A DNA stretch of 64,000 bases from Halobacillus sp. Marseille-P3879 (GCF_900240285.1 NZ_OESS01000002.1:496001-560000), one strand, 5' to 3'. Counted from the stretch's first letter, positions 49,180-59,494 are shown. Translations and numbers: made by a program. The notes: generated by a model not told the origin, from the letters alone.

Positions 49180-51587
49180 GTATTGCCAGAGTAATCGTCG
49201 ATGTTCCCTCTCAAAATACAAACCGTTTATTTGATTACGGAATCCCTGAGCAGTATGCATCTATAGTACAGCCGGGGGTAAGAGTGATCGTACCTTTTGG
49301 GCCTAGAAAAATTCTGGGATATGTTATTGAACTGGCTGAGTCCAGTGAATTTTCAAAAGTAAAGCAGATAGAGGAAGTTTTAGATATTGTCCCAGCTTTA
49401 ACTCCAGAGCTGCTCCAGATAGGAAAGTGGCTTTCTCAACAAACGTTAAGCTTCTATGTTTCTTGTTTACAAGTTATGCTTCCGCAAGTATTAAAAGCTA
49501 CTTATCGTAAAGAGCTTTGGAGACTGACAGATGAGCAGCTTCCTGAAGAGTTGGATCAGCTGTTTGCCGGACGCGGTGTAATAGATTATAAAGAATTCGC
49601 GGAATCTACATTAAATTACCAGAAACTTAAACAATTTGTAGACGATGGCTGGGTAGATATCCATTATGAAGTAAAAAGCCGTGAAACTACGAAAACGACC
49701 TCAATCATTGAACCTGTGCAATCACCTGTTCAGCTGGAGGAAACGTTAGTAGACCTTTCTAAGCAGGCGAAAAAACAGAGGCAGATCATTGAATACTTTA
49801 TTGATCATCAGGAATCTGTACCTAAGAAGCAGCTTCTTACTATAACAGACTCTTCAGCTTCTACTTTAAAGCCTTTAATTAATCAGGGAATTATTAAGGA
49901 ATATAAACAGGAAGTGTTTCGTGATCCTTTTTCTCATCGAGAATTTGAAAGGACCCGGCCCTTTCTTTTAACGGATGAGCAGAAAGAGGCTATTCATCCG
50001 ATTCTGCTTTCATTAAAGGAAGAAAGACATGAAGTTTTTCTTTTGCACGGTGTAACAGGGAGCGGAAAAACGGAAATTTACCTGCAGTCGATTCAAAGAG
50101 TATTAGAAGAAAATAAGGAAGCCATTATGCTCGTACCTGAAATTGCGTTAACCCCGCAAATGGTAGAACGTTTCAAGGGCAGGTTTGGTTCTAAAGTAGC
50201 TGTTCTACACAGTGGACTATCCGCTGGAGAAAAATACGATGAATGGCGTAAAATCCAGCGGCACGAGGTGAAGGTAGTAGTAGGAGCAAGGTCTGCGATC
50301 TTTGCACCTTTCTCAAACTTAGGCATCATTATTATTGATGAAGAACATGAGTCGAGTTATAAGCAGGAGGACAGAACTCGTTACCATGCCAGAGATGTTG
50401 CTGTTGAAAGAGCAAAAATCCATTCCTGTCCCGTTGTCCTGGGCAGTGCCACCCCGGCATTGGAAACCTATGCCCGCGCAGCTAAAGGAAATTATACAAT
50501 GCTTACTTTGAAAAAAAGGATGAATGATGCAGCAATGCCTTCCACGGAACTGGTTGATATGAGAGACGAGCTTCACCAGGGGAACCGCTCGATGTTTTCT
50601 CGTGTTTTACTGGATAAGTTAAAAGAAAGAATTGCCCGCGGGGAACAGTCGGTTCTTTTTTTAAATCGAAGAGGGTATGCGACTTTCGTAATGTGTCGAG
50701 ACTGTGGACATGTAAAAGAATGTCCACACTGCGACATTGCATTAACCTATCACCGCAGACAGGAACGTCTCAAATGTCATTATTGTTCTTATGAAGAACC
50801 TATGCCTGTGCAATGTCCGGAATGTGAAAGTAAAACGATTCGATATTTCGGGACAGGAACTCAAAAAGTAGAAGAAGCACTTCAGGAACTTATTCCTGAG
50901 GCAAGAGTACTGAGAATGGACGTGGACACTACTAGAAGAAAAGGTGCCCATGAAAAGATATTAAATGATTTCGGTGATAAAAAAGCAGATATTCTGCTTG
51001 GGACGCAGATGATTGCCAAAGGCCTTGATTTTGCTAATGTAACGCTAGTAGGCATTCTCGCTGCAGATGCTCTTTTAAACCTGCCTGACTTTCGAGCAGC
51101 TGAGAAGACGTTTCAACTCTTAACTCAAGTAAGCGGTCGTGCGGGCCGTCATAAATTAGCCGGAGAAGTAATTGTCCAAACTTACAATTTAGAACACTAC
51201 AGCATTCAGCTCGCCAGTCAATATGATTATGAGCAGTTTTTTAATGAAGAAATGAGGTTGAGGAAAGCGTTTAAGTATCCTCCTTATTACTACTTAACCC
51301 TTTTTACAGTCTCTCATCCAAATCAATTAAAAGTGCAGGAAGTAACCCGAAAAATTGTACTCTATATGAGGAACAAGTTATCGGAAGAAGCTGATGTACT
51401 AGGGCCTACGCCTTCTGCCCTGACGCGGATCAACAATAGATATCGATATCAATGCATGGTAAAATATAAAGATGAGCCTGAACAACATAAGTTAATCCAA
51501 CGAATACTGCATTATTATGAAGATGAATTAAAAGAAGAGAACGGGTTACAAATCAACGTCGATTTCCAGCCGTATCAGTTAATGTAA
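49176..51587 (+). CDS. priA: Primosomal protein N' (replication restart helicase)
   Basis: Superfamily 2 DNA helicase that reloads the replisome at stalled forks, 803 residues. 3'BD/winged-helix N-terminus, Walker A GVTGSGKTEIY, DEEH box, LGSATPALE, zinc-binding CRDCGHVKECPHCDIAL with further Cys pairs, and GRAGRH motif VI. Start TTG 49176 overlaps the coaBC stop (TTGA) with AGGTGAGG upstream. Confidence 0.96.
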   Translation: MSIARVIVDVPSQNTNRLFDYGIPEQYASIVQPGVRVIVPFGPRKILGYVIELAESSEFSKVKQIEEVLDIVPALTPELLQIGKWLSQQTLSFYVSCLQVMLPQVLKATYRKELWRLTDEQLPEELDQLFAGRGVIDYKEFAESTLNYQKLKQFVDDGWVDIHYEVKSRETTKTTSIIEPVQSPVQLEETLVDLSKQAKKQRQIIEYFIDHQESVPKKQLLTITDSSASTLKPLINQGIIKEYKQEVFRDPFSHREFERTRPFLLTDEQKEAIHPILLSLKEERHEVFLLHGVTGSGKTEIYLQSIQRVLEENKEAIMLVPEIALTPQMVERFKGRFGSKVAVLHSGLSAGEKYDEWRKIQRHEVKVVVGARSAIFAPFSNLGIIIIDEEHESSYKQEDRTRYHARDVAVERAKIHSCPVVLGSATPALETYARAAKGNYTMLTLKKRMNDAAMPSTELVDMRDELHQGNRSMFSRVLLDKLKERIARGEQSVLFLNRRGYATFVMCRDCGHVKECPHCDIALTYHRRQERLKCHYCSYEEPMPVQCPECESKTIRYFGTGTQKVEEALQELIPEARVLRMDVDTTRRKGAHEKILNDFGDKKADILLGTQMIAKGLDFANVTLVGILAADALLNLPDFRAAEKTFQLLTQVSGRAGRHKLAGEVIVQTYNLEHYSIQLASQYDYEQFFNEEMRLRKAFKYPPYYYLTLFTVSHPNQLKVQEVTRKIVLYMRNKLSEEADVLGPTPSALTRINNRYRYQCMVKYKDEPEQHKLIQRILHYYEDELKEENGLQINVDFQPYQLM

Positions 51588-51605
51588 GGAAGGAGTAGAT
51601 TCATC

Positions 51606-52550
51606 ATGACACGAATTGCATTTATGGGCACACCTGATTTTGCTGTGCCAGTGCTTGAACAGCTTGTCGAGCACAACTATGAAGTAGTAGTTGCCGTAAC
51701 ACAGCCAGATCGACCAAAAGGCCGAAAAAAATCTTTAACTCCTCCTCCCGTTAAGCAAGCAGCTGTCAAACTAAATATACCTGTTCTGCAGCCGGAAAAG
51801 ATTAAAGAAGAATATCATGAAGTATTAGAGTTTAAGCCGGATTTAGTGATTACAGCAGCCTTTGGCCAAATCCTTCCCGGTTCTCTCTTAGAAGCTCCAA
51901 AACATGGTTGTATTAATGTCCATGCTTCCCTTTTGCCTGAATTACGAGGTGGGGCTCCTATCCATTATTCGATTATAGAAGGCAAGAAAGAAACCGGGGT
52001 TACCATCATGTATATGGTGAAACAATTGGATGCAGGGGATATTTTAAGCCAGGTTACCGTACCAATTGATCAGGAGGATCATGTCGGTACCCTCCATAAT
52101 AAATTAGCTGAAGCAGGAGCTGCTTTATTAATCGATACTCTGCCTCCCCTTCTTGCAGGGGAGATTACACCACAACAGCAAGACGATGAGAAAGCAACAT
52201 TTGCCGCGAATATTAAACGTGAACAGGAAAAAATTGATTGGTCAAAAGACCAGTATTCCATTTACAATCACATTCGCGGGATGCACCCTTGGCCTGTAGC
52301 ATTTACATACTGGAAGGGCAAACCATTAAAAATATGGTGGAGTGAAATGGTTGATCACTCTTATAACGAGCCTGCTGGCACAGTGGTCGATTTTTACAAT
52401 GATGGTATAGTTGTAGCCACGGGGGATCACAAGGCTGTTAAGATAACCGATCTTCAGTTGTCCGGCAAAAAACGGATGGACGGACAAGCATTTTTAAACG
52501 GCGCTGGACAGTCTATGCAAATTGGCGATCGACTGGGGGAGCAGGTATAA
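51606..52550 (+). CDS. fmt: Methionyl-tRNA formyltransferase
   Basis: Formylates initiator Met-tRNA, 314 residues. Catalytic [20 protein letters not shown] and [15 protein letters not shown] at the N-terminus; C-terminal OB domain. In B. subtilis the deformylase gene def lies between priA and fmt; here fmt follows priA after 18 bases and def is absent from the window. One base separates it from rsmB. Confidence 0.96.
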   Translation: MTRIAFMGTPDFAVPVLEQLVEHNYEVVVAVTQPDRPKGRKKSLTPPPVKQAAVKLNIPVLQPEKIKEEYHEVLEFKPDLVITAAFGQILPGSLLEAPKHGCINVHASLLPELRGGAPIHYSIIEGKKETGVTIMYMVKQLDAGDILSQVTVPIDQEDHVGTLHNKLAEAGAALLIDTLPPLLAGEITPQQQDDEKATFAANIKREQEKIDWSKDQYSIYNHIRGMHPWPVAFTYWKGKPLKIWWSEMVDHSYNEPAGTVVDFYNDGIVVATGDHKAVKITDLQLSGKKRMDGQAFLNGAGQSMQIGDRLGEQV

Positions 52551-52551
52551 C

Positions 52552-53898
52552 ATGGCTAAATACCAACTAAGGGAATCAGCTCTTGAACTTTTAACGCGCA
52601 TTGGTGAAGAAGGCGGATATAGTCATGTCCTGTTAGATCAGGAGATAAGTAAACGTCAATTAAGTTCAAAAGACGGGGCTCTTTTAACTGAAATCGTATA
52701 TGGTACACTTCAAAATAAACTAAAAATCGATTATCAAATTCACTCCTATCTTGCTAAACAGAAAAAGCTTAAACCCTGGGTGAAATGGCTTCTATATATG
52801 TCAGTCTATCAAATGCTCTATTTAGAACGGGTTCCAGATCATGCTGTTATCCATGAAGCAGTAGAGATTTCAAAAATTAAAGGTCATAAAGGAATTTCAA
52901 GTCTTGTCAATGGCGTGCTTCGGAATATACAGCGGAATGGAGTAAGAAGTACTGAACAAATCAGTGACCCGATTGAGCAGCTGTCTATAGAGACCAGCCA
53001 CCCCAAGTGGCTGGTTGAACGATGGGTGGATCAGTATGGTATCGAAATAACAAAAGGAATATGTTATCAAAATCTAAAGCACCTTCCGATGTCCGTTAGA
53101 GTACAGCCGATCAGAATTACAAGAGACACAGCAATTGAAGAGTTAAAGTCCCGTGGTATTCAAACAGAAATAAGCCGGTTTTCTTCACAGGGGCTGCTAA
53201 TTACAGAAGGAAACATTTTAAACGATCCACTATTTAAGGAAGGTTTCATCTCCGTGCAGGACCAAAGCTCTATGCTTGTAGCAGAAATGATGGACTTATC
53301 TCCAGAATTAGCGGTTCTTGATGCTTGCAGTGCTCCAGGGGGGAAAACAACTCATATTGCAGAAAAAATTTATGACAAGGGTGAGGTGGTGGCTTATGAC
53401 CTTCACAAGAAAAAAGCAAACCTTGTCAATGAAAAAGCCATTCTTCTTCAATTAAACTCGATCCAGGCAGCGCAAGCGGACTCACGTAATTTAGGGGATA
53501 TTCATGAACGGGAGTCGTTCGATCGTATACTGTTGGATGCCCCATGTTCTGGTTTAGGAGTGTTAAGAGGAAAGCCTGATATTAAATACCATAAGCAGGA
53601 GCAGGATATCTTTAACCTCCGACGGATTCAGGACAGCTTACTGACAAGCGTAGCTCCTCTCTTGAAGAAGGGCGGGAAGATGGTTTACAGTACTTGTACG
53701 ATTGACCGGCATGAAAATGAAGAAGCTATTAAACAGTTTTTAAATCAAAATGATAACTTTGCCGTTGATCCTTCTTTTTATGATGAACTTCCTGGGTTTT
53801 TACAAAATGGTCGGGGTATGAGTGAATACGGGTTACAGATATTTCCTCAGCAGTGGGATACAGATGGATTTTTTCTTACCAGATTAGTTAAGCGGTAA
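52552..53898 (+). CDS. rsmB: 16S rRNA (cytosine-967 C5) methyltransferase RsmB
   Basis: SAM-dependent m5C methylation of 16S rRNA, 448 residues. N-terminal NusB-like RNA-binding domain, then the catalytic domain with DACSAPGGKTTHIAE, LLDAPCSGLGVLRGKPDIK (first Cys) and MVYSTCTIDRHENEE (second Cys). ATG 52552 follows GGGGGAGCAGG. In B. subtilis rlmN comes next; it is absent here. Confidence 0.96.
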   Translation: MAKYQLRESALELLTRIGEEGGYSHVLLDQEISKRQLSSKDGALLTEIVYGTLQNKLKIDYQIHSYLAKQKKLKPWVKWLLYMSVYQMLYLERVPDHAVIHEAVEISKIKGHKGISSLVNGVLRNIQRNGVRSTEQISDPIEQLSIETSHPKWLVERWVDQYGIEITKGICYQNLKHLPMSVRVQPIRITRDTAIEELKSRGIQTEISRFSSQGLLITEGNILNDPLFKEGFISVQDQSSMLVAEMMDLSPELAVLDACSAPGGKTTHIAEKIYDKGEVVAYDLHKKKANLVNEKAILLQLNSIQAAQADSRNLGDIHERESFDRILLDAPCSGLGVLRGKPDIKYHKQEQDIFNLRRIQDSLLTSVAPLLKKGGKMVYSTCTIDRHENEEAIKQFLNQNDNFAVDPSFYDELPGFLQNGRGMSEYGLQIFPQQWDTDGFFLTRLVKR

Positions 53899-53958
53899 AT
53901 CCCTATAAAATAGAGGTCAGAATAGCTATTAGTGATTTGAAGAGATGGGGTGAAAACC

Positions 53959-54717
53959 ATGATAGGCAGCTTTTTATCAGATCAAGGAAAAGTTCGATAC
54001 CATAACGAAGATGCAGGCGGGGTTTTTTATCATGAGAACGCTCAGATGCTTGCTGTGGTAGCGGATGGTATGGGGGGACATAAGGCTGGTGATGTTGCCA
54101 GCCAAATGGCTGTCTCTACTTTACATAAAAAATGGAAGGAAACGTCTTCCATCGATCATCCTGAAAAGGCAGAATTGTGGATGAAAGATGCAATTCATGA
54201 AGTGAACATGGAAATCTTGAAGCATTCCAGGGAAAATGAGGAATGTAGAGGGATGGGGACCACTGTAGTTGCTGCCTTGTGCAGTAAACAATTTACAACT
54301 GTCGGACATGTCGGGGACAGTCGTGTCTATTTAGCCAATGATGATGGATTTAAAAGAATCACGGAGGATCACTCCCTGGTGAATGAACTGGTACGTTCAG
54401 GACAGATTTCCGCAGAGCAGGCTGAAACTCATCCAAGAAAAAATGTTTTATTAAAGGCTCTCGGTACGGACGAAAACATATCTCCAGATATAATGACGCT
54501 AGAATTTGAACGCGATGATCGCTTGCTCCTATGTTCAGATGGATTAACCAATAAAGTGAATGAAGAAGAATTAAGTGAATTGTCAAACTATAAAGGGGAC
54601 TGGCAGGAGTTCTGTCAATCCTTAATCAATTTAGCTAATGATCGTGGTGGAGAGGATAATATTACGCTGGCTGTTATTCACTATGCCGACTCCTCTTCGA
54701 AAGAGGGTGTTGATTAA
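53959..54717 (+). CDS. prpC: PP2C-type protein serine/threonine phosphatase
   Basis: Dephosphorylates PrkC and its targets, 252 residues. Metal-binding PP2C motifs RYHNEDAG, VVADGMGGHKAGD, VGHVGDSRVYL, LCSDGLTNKV and GGEDNITLAVI are intact. ATG 53959 has GGGGTG six bases upstream; GTG 53950 falls in the SD. It overlaps prkC by one base (TAATG), so kinase and phosphatase are coupled. Confidence 0.96.
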   Translation: MIGSFLSDQGKVRYHNEDAGGVFYHENAQMLAVVADGMGGHKAGDVASQMAVSTLHKKWKETSSIDHPEKAELWMKDAIHEVNMEILKHSRENEECRGMGTTVVAALCSKQFTTVGHVGDSRVYLANDDGFKRITEDHSLVNELVRSGQISAEQAETHPRKNVLLKALGTDENISPDIMTLEFERDDRLLLCSDGLTNKVNEEELSELSNYKGDWQEFCQSLINLANDRGGEDNITLAVIHYADSSSKEGVD

Positions 54718-56813
54718 TGTTGAATAATCGTCTCCTCAACGATCGTTACCGGGTAAATGAAATGATCGGCGGAGGAGGGATGGCCAATGTTTACCTTGCC
54801 TATGATACGATTCTTGATCGAGAAGTCGCTATAAAAGTTCTGCGTTTAGAATATGGCAATGATGAAGAATTTATAGCAAGGTTTCACCGAGAAGCGCAAT
54901 CGGCCACAAGTTTATCCCATCCTAATATCGTAAATATTTATGATGTTGGGGAAGAAGAAGATATTTATTTCATGGTAATGGAATATGTAGATGGGATGAC
55001 CCTTAAGCAATACATTCAACAGAAAAGTCCGATAGAGACTGCTGAAGCAGTTGACATTATGCGTCAGGTAACTTCAGCGATTGCACATGCCCATGATAAC
55101 GGGATTGTACATCGTGATATTAAACCACAAAATATACTGATAGATCATTATGGGCACGCCAAAGTGACCGATTTTGGTATAGCGATGGCTCTTAGTGCTA
55201 CTGCTCTGACTCAGACAAATTCAGTACTCGGGTCCGTCCATTATTTATCTCCTGAACAAGCCCGCGGGGGGATGGCAACGAAGAAGTCTGATATTTATTC
55301 ATTAGGAATTGTGTTATTCGAACTTTTAACAGGTAGACTTCCTTTTTCTGGCCAATCTCCCGTTTCTATTGCTCTTAAACACTTGCAGCACGATACACCT
55401 TCCTTAAAGAGGTGGGTTCCTGATCTACCACAAAGCGTTGAAAATGTAGTTTTAAAAGCAACAGCTAAAGATCCTTTTTACCGTTACGAATCTGTAATAG
55501 AAATGGAGGAAGATTTAGGAACTGCTTTAGAACCATACCGGGCTGATGAAGGTGTCTTTGCTATTCCAGATGATGAAGAGGACAAGACAAAAGCTATTCC
55601 AGTTATAACAGATGACAGTTTTGGTGATCAAGATGAGGATGCCACTATCGTGCATGATGCTACCCAGCACTTTGATGCTAAAGCATTGGAAGAAACAAAG
55701 AAAGAAGCAGCGGTAAATAACGGTAAGAAGAAAAAAGAAAAGAAGCCAAAAAAGAAAAAAAAGAAAAGGTGGCTTCTATGGCTGACCATTATCTTTTTTG
55801 TTTTACTGTTCGCGGGGATTGCTGCTCTTTTCATTCTTCCAAGTCTGCTTGAACCAGATGACGTTGAGATGATTGATGTTGAAGGATTGGAATATGAAGA
55901 AGCATATAGTGACCTTTCCGACCTGAATTTAGAAGTAGAAAGGGAAGCAGTTTTCTCTGATGAAGTAGAAGAAGGGCTGGTTATTCGAACTGATCCTGAA
56001 GCTGGTACAGTAGTAAAAGAGGAGTCGCGAGTTACTGTTTATTCTTCTAAAGGCAAGGAACGTGTACGATTTGAAGATTATGTTGGGCAGAACTACGAGG
56101 AAGTAAAGGAAGAGCTTGAAGAAAGAGGTTATGAAAGTGTGCTTGCTATTGAACAGACGGATGACCGCCCTGAGGGAGAGATCATTGATCAAATCCAACC
56201 TCAGGTAAATGATGATATTATCATTGATGAAACCAGGGTAATATTTCAGGTAAGTTCTGGCCCGCCTACTGTTACGCTTCAGTCCCTGGAAGGGGAAACG
56301 GAAGAAGAGGCAAGAGATTATTTAAGTAATAATGGGTTAAAAGCTTCTGTATCAAAAGAACATTCAGAAAGTGTACCTTCAGGAGAAGTCATTCGTCAGG
56401 ATCCCGAATCTCTTACAGAAGTCAATGAGGGTTCTACTGTGAATTTAGTTGTTTCTTCCGGCCCTGAGGAGAATTCCGATGAGGAGTCGAATGAAGAGGA
56501 GCAGGTTGAAGAAGAGGAACAGGGCGATGATCAGGAAGATGATCAGGACGAAGAGCAGGAATCAGAGGCGACTCCTCGTGAGGAGACTATTCAAGTCGGG
56601 GTTCCCTTCAATGAAGATTCCGATCAGGAAGAGCAGCAGGTACTCGTGTATGTGAATGATTTAAACAATGAGATTTCCGAAGTGTATAGTGAGGAAATGA
56701 TTACAGAGGATACGACAGTTTCTATTGATTTAACGATCTCACCGGAAGAGGAAGCCACTTATAAAGTCGTTAGAGAAGATGAAGTAATCGTAGAAGAAAA
56801 TGTTTCATATTAA
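54717..56813 (+). CDS. prkC: PASTA-domain Ser/Thr protein kinase PrkC
   Basis: Membrane kinase that senses muropeptides and controls germination and wall homeostasis in B. subtilis. 698 residues: kinase domain with IGGGGMANVY, K40, H132-R-D134 and D152-F-G; a Lys-rich juxtamembrane run; one membrane helix (about 352-373); three PASTA domains (about 378-580). A very acidic Glu/Asp/Gln linker follows and then a final beta-rich domain of about 70 residues. The acidic linker is longer than typical and fits a halophile. Confidence 0.96.
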   Translation: MLNNRLLNDRYRVNEMIGGGGMANVYLAYDTILDREVAIKVLRLEYGNDEEFIARFHREAQSATSLSHPNIVNIYDVGEEEDIYFMVMEYVDGMTLKQYIQQKSPIETAEAVDIMRQVTSAIAHAHDNGIVHRDIKPQNILIDHYGHAKVTDFGIAMALSATALTQTNSVLGSVHYLSPEQARGGMATKKSDIYSLGIVLFELLTGRLPFSGQSPVSIALKHLQHDTPSLKRWVPDLPQSVENVVLKATAKDPFYRYESVIEMEEDLGTALEPYRADEGVFAIPDDEEDKTKAIPVITDDSFGDQDEDATIVHDATQHFDAKALEETKKEAAVNNGKKKKEKKPKKKKKKRWLLWLTIIFFVLLFAGIAALFILPSLLEPDDVEMIDVEGLEYEEAYSDLSDLNLEVEREAVFSDEVEEGLVIRTDPEAGTVVKEESRVTVYSSKGKERVRFEDYVGQNYEEVKEELEERGYESVLAIEQTDDRPEGEIIDQIQPQVNDDIIIDETRVIFQVSSGPPTVTLQSLEGETEEEARDYLSNNGLKASVSKEHSESVPSGEVIRQDPESLTEVNEGSTVNLVVSSGPEENSDEESNEEEQVEEEEQGDDQEDDQDEEQESEATPREETIQVGVPFNEDSDQEEQQVLVYVNDLNNEISEVYSEEMITEDTTVSIDLTISPEEEATYKVVREDEVIVEENVSY

Positions 56814-56825
56814 GTAGGTGAATGA

Positions 56826-57707
56826 ATGGCTACAGGCAAGATTGTCAAAGCCCTAAGTGGGTTCTATTATGTCTATCATGAAGGTGTTGTATATCAATGT
56901 CGGGGCAGAGGAGTGTTTCGTAAAAAGAAAATTACTCCTCTTGTTGGGGATATAGTAGAATTTCAAGCAGAAACCTTAAAAGAAGGATATATACTATCTA
57001 TAGAAAATCGGGCAAATGAATTCGTAAGACCGCCCATTGCTAACGTGGATCAGGCTTTAATTGTAACTTCTGCTGCTAACCCGGAGTTTAATCCTTTACT
57101 TTTAGATCGATTTCTTGTTCTTGTTGAAGCGAAAAGACTAGAGCCTGTAATCGTTATTTCTAAAGTGGACCAAATAAAGGAGGAGAAATTCTCTTCGATA
57201 AAAGCGTATCAAAAAATATATGAGGGTCTCGGATACCCGGTTCTGCTGTCAGCGATGAATGACCGGCTGCTGATTGAAGATATTAAACATTATTTAGCAG
57301 AAAAAACCACGGTAATTGCCGGTCAATCCGGCGTTGGGAAGTCTTCTCTTCTTAATTTTTTGGATCCATCCTTAAACATTGAAACGAATGAAATATCTGC
57401 AAGTCTGGGCAGAGGGAAACATACAACCAGACATGTAGAGCTTTACGAGATAGCAGGCGGACTTGTGGCAGACACTCCCGGCTTTAGCTCTTTAGAGTTT
57501 GGTGAAATGGAGCTGGAAGAGTTAAGTGAATGTTTTCCCGAGTTTGTTGCTGTGCAGGATGAATGTAAATTTCGCGGCTGTATCCATGCAAAAGAACCGA
57601 AATGCGCAGTTAAAGCAGGCGTAGAGCAGGGGGATATTGCAAAACACCGCTACGACCATTACCTGCAGTTCGTAGAAGAAATAAAAAATCGAAAGCCGAG
57701 GTATTAG
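56826..57707 (+). CDS. rsgA: Small ribosomal subunit biogenesis GTPase RsgA (CpgA)
   Basis: Circularly permuted GTPase that checks 30S maturation, 293 residues. N-terminal OB fold, permuted G motifs in the order G4 (VISKVDQ), G1 (GQSGVGKSSLLN), G3 (DTPGFSS), and a C-terminal zinc knuckle CKFRGCIHAKEPKC. Starts 12 bases after prkC. Confidence 0.97.
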   Translation: MATGKIVKALSGFYYVYHEGVVYQCRGRGVFRKKKITPLVGDIVEFQAETLKEGYILSIENRANEFVRPPIANVDQALIVTSAANPEFNPLLLDRFLVLVEAKRLEPVIVISKVDQIKEEKFSSIKAYQKIYEGLGYPVLLSAMNDRLLIEDIKHYLAEKTTVIAGQSGVGKSSLLNFLDPSLNIETNEISASLGRGKHTTRHVELYEIAGGLVADTPGFSSLEFGEMELEELSECFPEFVAVQDECKFRGCIHAKEPKCAVKAGVEQGDIAKHRYDHYLQFVEEIKNRKPRY

Positions 57708-57710
57708 TGC

Positions 57711-58352
57711 ATGACAAAAATAGCACCATCAATACTAGCGTCAGACTTTGCTCAACTCGCAAAGGAAATTAAAGAAGTAGATGAAGGAGGAGCGGATTAC
57801 ATTCACGTAGATGTGATGGACGGTCATTTTGTACCTAATATTACTATTGGACCGTTAATTGTAGATAGTATTCGCCCGCATACCACCCTTCCGTTGGATG
57901 TACATCTGATGATTGAAAAACCGGATTACTATATTGAAGATTTCGCAAAAGCGGGAGCTGACATCATTACCGTTCATCAGGAAGCATGTCCTCATCTTCA
58001 TCGTACCCTGCAATTGATCAAAAGTCATGGGGTCAAAGCGGGCGTTGTCATTAATCCGGCTACTTCCGTAGAAGCTATACGTCCTGTTTTGCCAGAGGCT
58101 GATTTAGTATTGGCCATGACCGTAAACCCAGGTTTTGGGGGGCAAGCTTTTATACCTGAAGTCCTTAGTAAAATTGAACAACTGGCAAAATATAGAGATG
58201 AGTATAATTACAGTTATGAAATTGAAGTGGACGGGGGTATTAATGAAAAGACTGCTCGAGAATGTGTAGCTGCAGGGGCTGATGTGCTAGTGGCCGGAAG
58301 TGCAATTTTTAATCAGAATAACCGCCAGCAAGCAATTGAATCCATTAAATGA
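57711..58352 (+). CDS. rpe: Ribulose-phosphate 3-epimerase
   Basis: Interconverts ribulose 5-phosphate and xylulose 5-phosphate, 213 residues. TIM barrel with APSILASDFAQL, VDVMDGHFVPNIT, LDVHLMI, MTVNPGFGGQAF and EVDGGINEKTA, all catalytic/metal segments. Three bases after rsgA. Confidence 0.97.
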   Translation: MTKIAPSILASDFAQLAKEIKEVDEGGADYIHVDVMDGHFVPNITIGPLIVDSIRPHTTLPLDVHLMIEKPDYYIEDFAKAGADIITVHQEACPHLHRTLQLIKSHGVKAGVVINPATSVEAIRPVLPEADLVLAMTVNPGFGGQAFIPEVLSKIEQLAKYRDEYNYSYEIEVDGGINEKTARECVAAGADVLVAGSAIFNQNNRQQAIESIK

Positions 58353-58367
58353 ATGAGAAAGATATTG

Positions 58368-58406
58368 AAGGCTCATAATAGTTACCCTATTAATGAGCCT
58401 TTTTTG
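58368..58406 (+). terminator. Rho-independent terminator after rpe
   Basis: A 9-bp stem AAGGCTCAT/ATGAGCCTT extended by an inner AATAG/CTATT pairing, then six T. It lies in the 90-base gap before thiN. Confidence 0.85.
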
Positions 58407-58442
58407 AGGGCTGAAATGTGGAGTGAAAGTGGAGGAATTACT

Positions 58443-59093
58443 ATGACTAAGTATGCAATTGTGGGAGGAGGCCCCAAACGTCACATCCCGGATTTATCCA
58501 AATATACGGGTGAAAGTTTCTTTTGGATTGGAGCTGACCAGGGGGCTGAAGTGATATTAGAAAACGAATTACCATTAAATGCAGCCATAGGGGACTTTGA
58601 TTCAGTAAGCAGAAGTTCGTTTGAGAATATAAAAAATCAAGCAGCATACCTGAGTGTCTTTCCAAATGAAAAGAATGAAACTGATCTTGAGCTTGCCATT
58701 CGATATGCTATCAACCAGCAGGCAGAAGAAATACAATTTTTTGGGATTACCGGCGGCAGAATGGACCATACTCTTATAAATATCCAGATTTTGTATCCCT
58801 TATGGAAAAAAGGGATAAAAGCCCGGATTCTTGATCAGCAAAACCAGTTGGAATTGTTTGGCTGCGGAACGCATACAATAGGGAGAAATGAAGATTCTCC
58901 CTATATATCGTTTGTTCCCGTTACACTTGATGTTTGGGGGTTAACTCTTGAGGGTTTCTACTATCCTTTAGAGGGTACTCATTTAACATACGGTTCCACT
59001 TTATGTATCTCAAACCATTTGATTAAAGATGAAGGTACTTTTTCTTTTAGTCAAGGCATACTGTTAGTAATAAGAAGTAAAGATATCATTTAA
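58443..59093 (+). CDS. thiN: Thiamine pyrophosphokinase
   Basis: Forms thiamine diphosphate from thiamine and ATP, 216 residues. Motifs GADQGAEVILENELPLNAAIG as shown in parts (GADQGAE, AIGDFDSVS), NETDLELAI and GITGGRMDHTL. ATG 58443 after GTGGAGGA was chosen; the open frame back to 58353 would cover the terminator. Matches yloS/thiN of B. subtilis, same neighbours. Confidence 0.94.
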   Translation: MTKYAIVGGGPKRHIPDLSKYTGESFFWIGADQGAEVILENELPLNAAIGDFDSVSRSSFENIKNQAAYLSVFPNEKNETDLELAIRYAINQQAEEIQFFGITGGRMDHTLINIQILYPLWKKGIKARILDQQNQLELFGCGTHTIGRNEDSPYISFVPVTLDVWGLTLEGFYYPLEGTHLTYGSTLCISNHLIKDEGTFSFSQGILLVIRSKDII

Positions 59094-59140
59094 TAGAGGT
59101 ATTATGGCACTCATAGCTTTATATGTTGAGGAGGACGCTC

Positions 59141-59221
59141 ATGAAATTTTATACGATTAAACTTCCGCGTTTTCTCGGAGGAATGGTACGGGCTGTCATA
59201 GGAACATTTAAAAAAGATTAA
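59141..59221 (+). CDS. spoVM: Spore coat anchoring peptide SpoVM
   Basis: A 26-residue amphipathic peptide starting MKFYTIKLPRFLGGMVRAV and ending FKKD. It embeds in the convex outer forespore membrane, anchors SpoIVA and thus starts coat assembly and cortex formation. The key proline (position 9) is present. SD GAGGAGG at 59129. In B. subtilis it is sigma-E controlled; no convincing site was found here. It occupies the same place as in B. subtilis, between thiN and rpmB. Confidence 0.95.
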   Translation: MKFYTIKLPRFLGGMVRAVIGTFKKD

Positions 59222-59222
59222 C

Positions 59223-59253
59223 AAAAAAAGCACCCATGCCGGGTGCTTTTTTT
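59223..59253. terminator. Bidirectional terminator between spoVM and rpmB
   Basis: Stem AAAAAAAGCACCC/GGGTGCTTTTTTT with a 5-base loop, A run on one side and T run on the other, between convergent genes. Confidence 0.92.
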
Positions 59254-59262
59254 GGTGTTTAA

Positions 59263-59451
59263 TTATACGCGTGTTACTTTACCTGATTTTAGATCACGAG
59301 CAGATACATAAACTTTCTTTGGCTTGCCATCGACTAGAATACGTACTTTTTGCACGTTAGCTTTAAATTTACGTTTATTAGCGTTCATCGCGTGGGAACG
59401 GTTGTTACCAGTGCTTGTGCTTCGTCCTGAAACGACACATTTACGTGACAT
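59263..59451 (-). CDS. rpmB: 50S ribosomal protein L28
   Basis: 62 residues beginning [20 protein letters not shown] and containing [13 protein letters not shown] and [18 protein letters not shown], full-length L28. Reverse strand; SD GGAGGGA precedes ATG 59451. Same orientation and place as in B. subtilis. Confidence 0.98.
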   Translation of the reverse strand: MSRKCVVSGRSTSTGNNRSHAMNANKRKFKANVQKVRILVDGKPKKVYVSARDLKSGKVTRV

Positions 59452-59494
59452 GTAGAATCCCTCCTGTTACATACTTCTTGAAATACTTAATTAA

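Noticed and set aside
59070-59130. Sigma-E promoter for spoVM
   Set aside because: CATAGCTT (59112) has no -35 partner at 13-14 bases; expected from B. subtilis but not visible.
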